Shown piece by piece: positions 62,185-64,000 of a DNA stretch of 64,000 nucleotides. The translations under genes and the position numbers were made by a program. Source of the stretch: Anaeramoeba flamelloides (taxonomy: Eukaryota; Metamonada; Anaeramoebidae); the NCBI GenBank assembly GCA_027625915.1, contig JANTQA010000030.1, positions 3,968,001-4,032,000 of the forward strand, written 5' to 3'. The notes beneath the pieces are model-generated. The model made no database searches, had not been told where the DNA came from, and saw nothing but the letters and a program-made list of their open reading frames with translations. The stretch's first letter is position 1. Every line of letters begins with the position of its first letter.

Positions 62185-64000
62185 ATTGTTTTTTATTTAT
62201 TTGTTTTTTTTTTAGTTAAAATTTGAATTTTTGAAAACAGAAAATAAAAGATTATTAATTAAATATTTTTCAAAATCGGATTTAAAATTAGTTGATAAAA
62301 AAAAGGATATTGATCATTTTTTTTTTGATTTTTTCATAAAATTTCTAAAAAAAAGTTTAGAAATTAGGATTCACAGGGAGAAAATTAATTTTTTCATCTA
62401 AAATAATAAATAAAAATTGTGATGTATTTTTTATTTGTTGACAGTTTGAATTGAAATTTATTGGTTAATTATTAAAAATACCTTATTAAATATAAGATCA
62501 TATTTAACAATCATTGGAATCTATGGAGACTACAGTTCCATTAAATTTTTTATATACCTTACAAAAATACTTTAAAAGGAAATAGTATTTTTTTATAGAA
62601 AAAAAACAAATATTATTGGGATCTTTGAATTTTAATTTTGTTTTTTTTTTATTATGTTTTTGTTTGTTAAATGGATGCATTAACCTTATCTAAATTATTT
62701 ATTAATTTGAGTCTATTTTCTGAATTCATAATGTCACTTATTTTTTCTATAAAACACACACACACACATATATATATAATTTGTGTTGATAATTGAGTTT
62801 ATTTCTTGAATATATGTTTATCATATTTTTAGTTTTCTGTTGGAAAATATTGCTTTTTGAAATTTTTTTTTGTTCTGTTAGTATTTTTAATTCTTGCTAT
62901 TTAAAATTCAAAAATCAACGAATAAAATTAATAGAAGTATAGATGATTAAATAAGCCTAAATTTGATCGGACTTTAACGAAAAAATAACAGAGAAATACA
63001 GAAATATTAAGCTAATAATTTTTGTATAAAATTTGTAAAAAAAAGTCATTTTCTCGTTTTTGAAAATCTGAAAAAAAATATGAAAATAATTTTGGAATTT
63101 TTTGTTTTTTTGATAACAAATTGCTTGATCTTACTCAAAAAAATCGTAATAACAACACAGATCATATTTTGAAATAAAAAAAAGTGAATTTGAATTTTCC
63201 TTAGTAAATTACCTAATTTCCAAAATGTCTTCAAGATAATCTTATTTGAAAGAATAAAAGTTCATATTAAAATAAAATCACATTTTTTTGGAAAATTTTT
63301 AAATTGGTTTTAAAAATTCAATGATTAAAAATACACTTTATTAAAATTATAATAATATTTTTTAATATTTCGAATGAAAATAATTTATTATTTATCTAAA
63401 AAAATTATCTCAAAAAATAAAATTCTCTTATTAGTATTTATTACAATAAATATAGTTTATAGTGTAACCTTGATGAAAATACTAATAAACAAAGTACAAA
63501 CTTTATATATAAATACTTATTTTATTTTGAAGGTGGAGAATTAATTTCCTCTTACAGCTGTTAGTTTTTTTTTAATTTCTAAAATTAAAAAAAACCTAAG
63601 CACCCTGTGGCACTTGACGGCACTTCTCTGATCTCTAAACAAAAATTTATAAATTACAATAAAGAGTTATAATTTTCTTAATAATTTATTAATGACAAGA
63701 TAAATAATCAATCTTTATTTCGAATAATATCATAAATATTATTCTTTTGTTGTTTTTGTATATTTGTATTCATTCTTGAATCTAAATTATTCAATTATCT
63801 TTGTATAATTGGTTAATCATAAGATAAAAAAAAGAATATGTATATTCATCTATTTCTAAATTGAAATATTTTTCGGATAAATTACAATATTTGGTTTTTA
63901 TTTTATTCATATCCTGAACATAAGAATATCTATTGAAGTAACTTATAAAAATTTATGTATTTTAATCTGGAAGTTTAACACTTTCTATTTTTTCTATTTT
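62185..64000. other. region upstream of the Furry-like gene
   Basis: No exon could be assigned with confidence, although the N-terminal Furry exons are expected here or beyond the window. It contains a CA/TA microsatellite (62755-62779) and, near 63545-63640, a block (CACTTGACGGCACTTCTCTG) shared with family B. Confidence 0.4.
63545..63640. repeat. family-B internal fragment
   Basis: The block CTAAGCACCCTGTGGCACTT GACGG resembles 1515-1550 and, in reverse, 10845-10880, both inside family-B copies. Ends not defined. Confidence 0.35.

Overview
This window is nuclear DNA from an AT-rich unicellular eukaryote. It has spliced protein genes with GT-AG introns (short ones of about 96-245 bp and very long ones of 2.9-5.0 kb), RNA-polymerase-III style 5S rRNA genes ended by a T-run, standard stop codons, asparagine/lysine-rich low-complexity protein inserts and a dense population of short transposon relics. 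The gene set (a Ras GTPase, an RCC1/BTB protein, CLP1, a Furry-like scaffold, a KELP-type PC4 protein), together with a prokaryote-like radical-SAM enzyme, suggests a free-living, probably anaerobic amoeboid protist. An anaeramoeba-like metamonad is my best guess, but the window contains no taxonomic marker I can use to prove it.

Layout. 1-6.7 kb: no confident gene; relics of several repeat families and a CA/TA microsatellite. 6.7-7.6 kb: a complete three-exon Ras gene ending in a CaaX box. 7.6-14.2 kb: repeats only. 14.2-24.1 kb: a four-exon CLP1 (mRNA 3'-end factor / RNA 5'-kinase family) gene whose two giant introns are largely built from transposable-element relics, including a decayed LINE that was itself hit by a SINE-like element leaving a 9-bp target duplication. 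26.3 and 29.4 kb: two near-identical 5S rRNA genes, same strand, 3 kb apart. 30.7-31.8 kb: an intact intronless radical-SAM/SPASM enzyme with visibly higher GC, the best candidate for lateral transfer. 35.9-41.2 kb (minus): an RCC1-repeat plus double BTB/POZ protein with a 3.5-kb intron. 42.6-43.5 kb: a KELP-like DEK_C + PC4 DNA-binding coactivator. 44.1-45.0 kb: two related inverted-repeat elements side by side. 48.6-49.3 kb: a two-exon CCCH zinc-finger protein. 50.6-54.3 kb: a repeat cluster including an inverted-repeat element inserted into another copy of itself. 55.6-62.2 kb (minus): a Furry/Mor2/Tao3-type cell-morphogenesis scaffold, 5' end not resolved.

The genes are ordinary individually placed eukaryotic loci and form no operon-like unit. 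Ras, RCC1/BTB and Furry belong to signalling, ubiquitin-adaptor and morphogenesis functions; CLP1, PC4 and the CCCH protein to mRNA synthesis, processing and turnover. The unusual parts are the transferred SPASM enzyme and the extent to which host introns have become storage for at least eight non-autonomous repeat families. All intron boundaries below come from reading GT/AG sites, codon phase and family similarity by eye; no transcript data were available.
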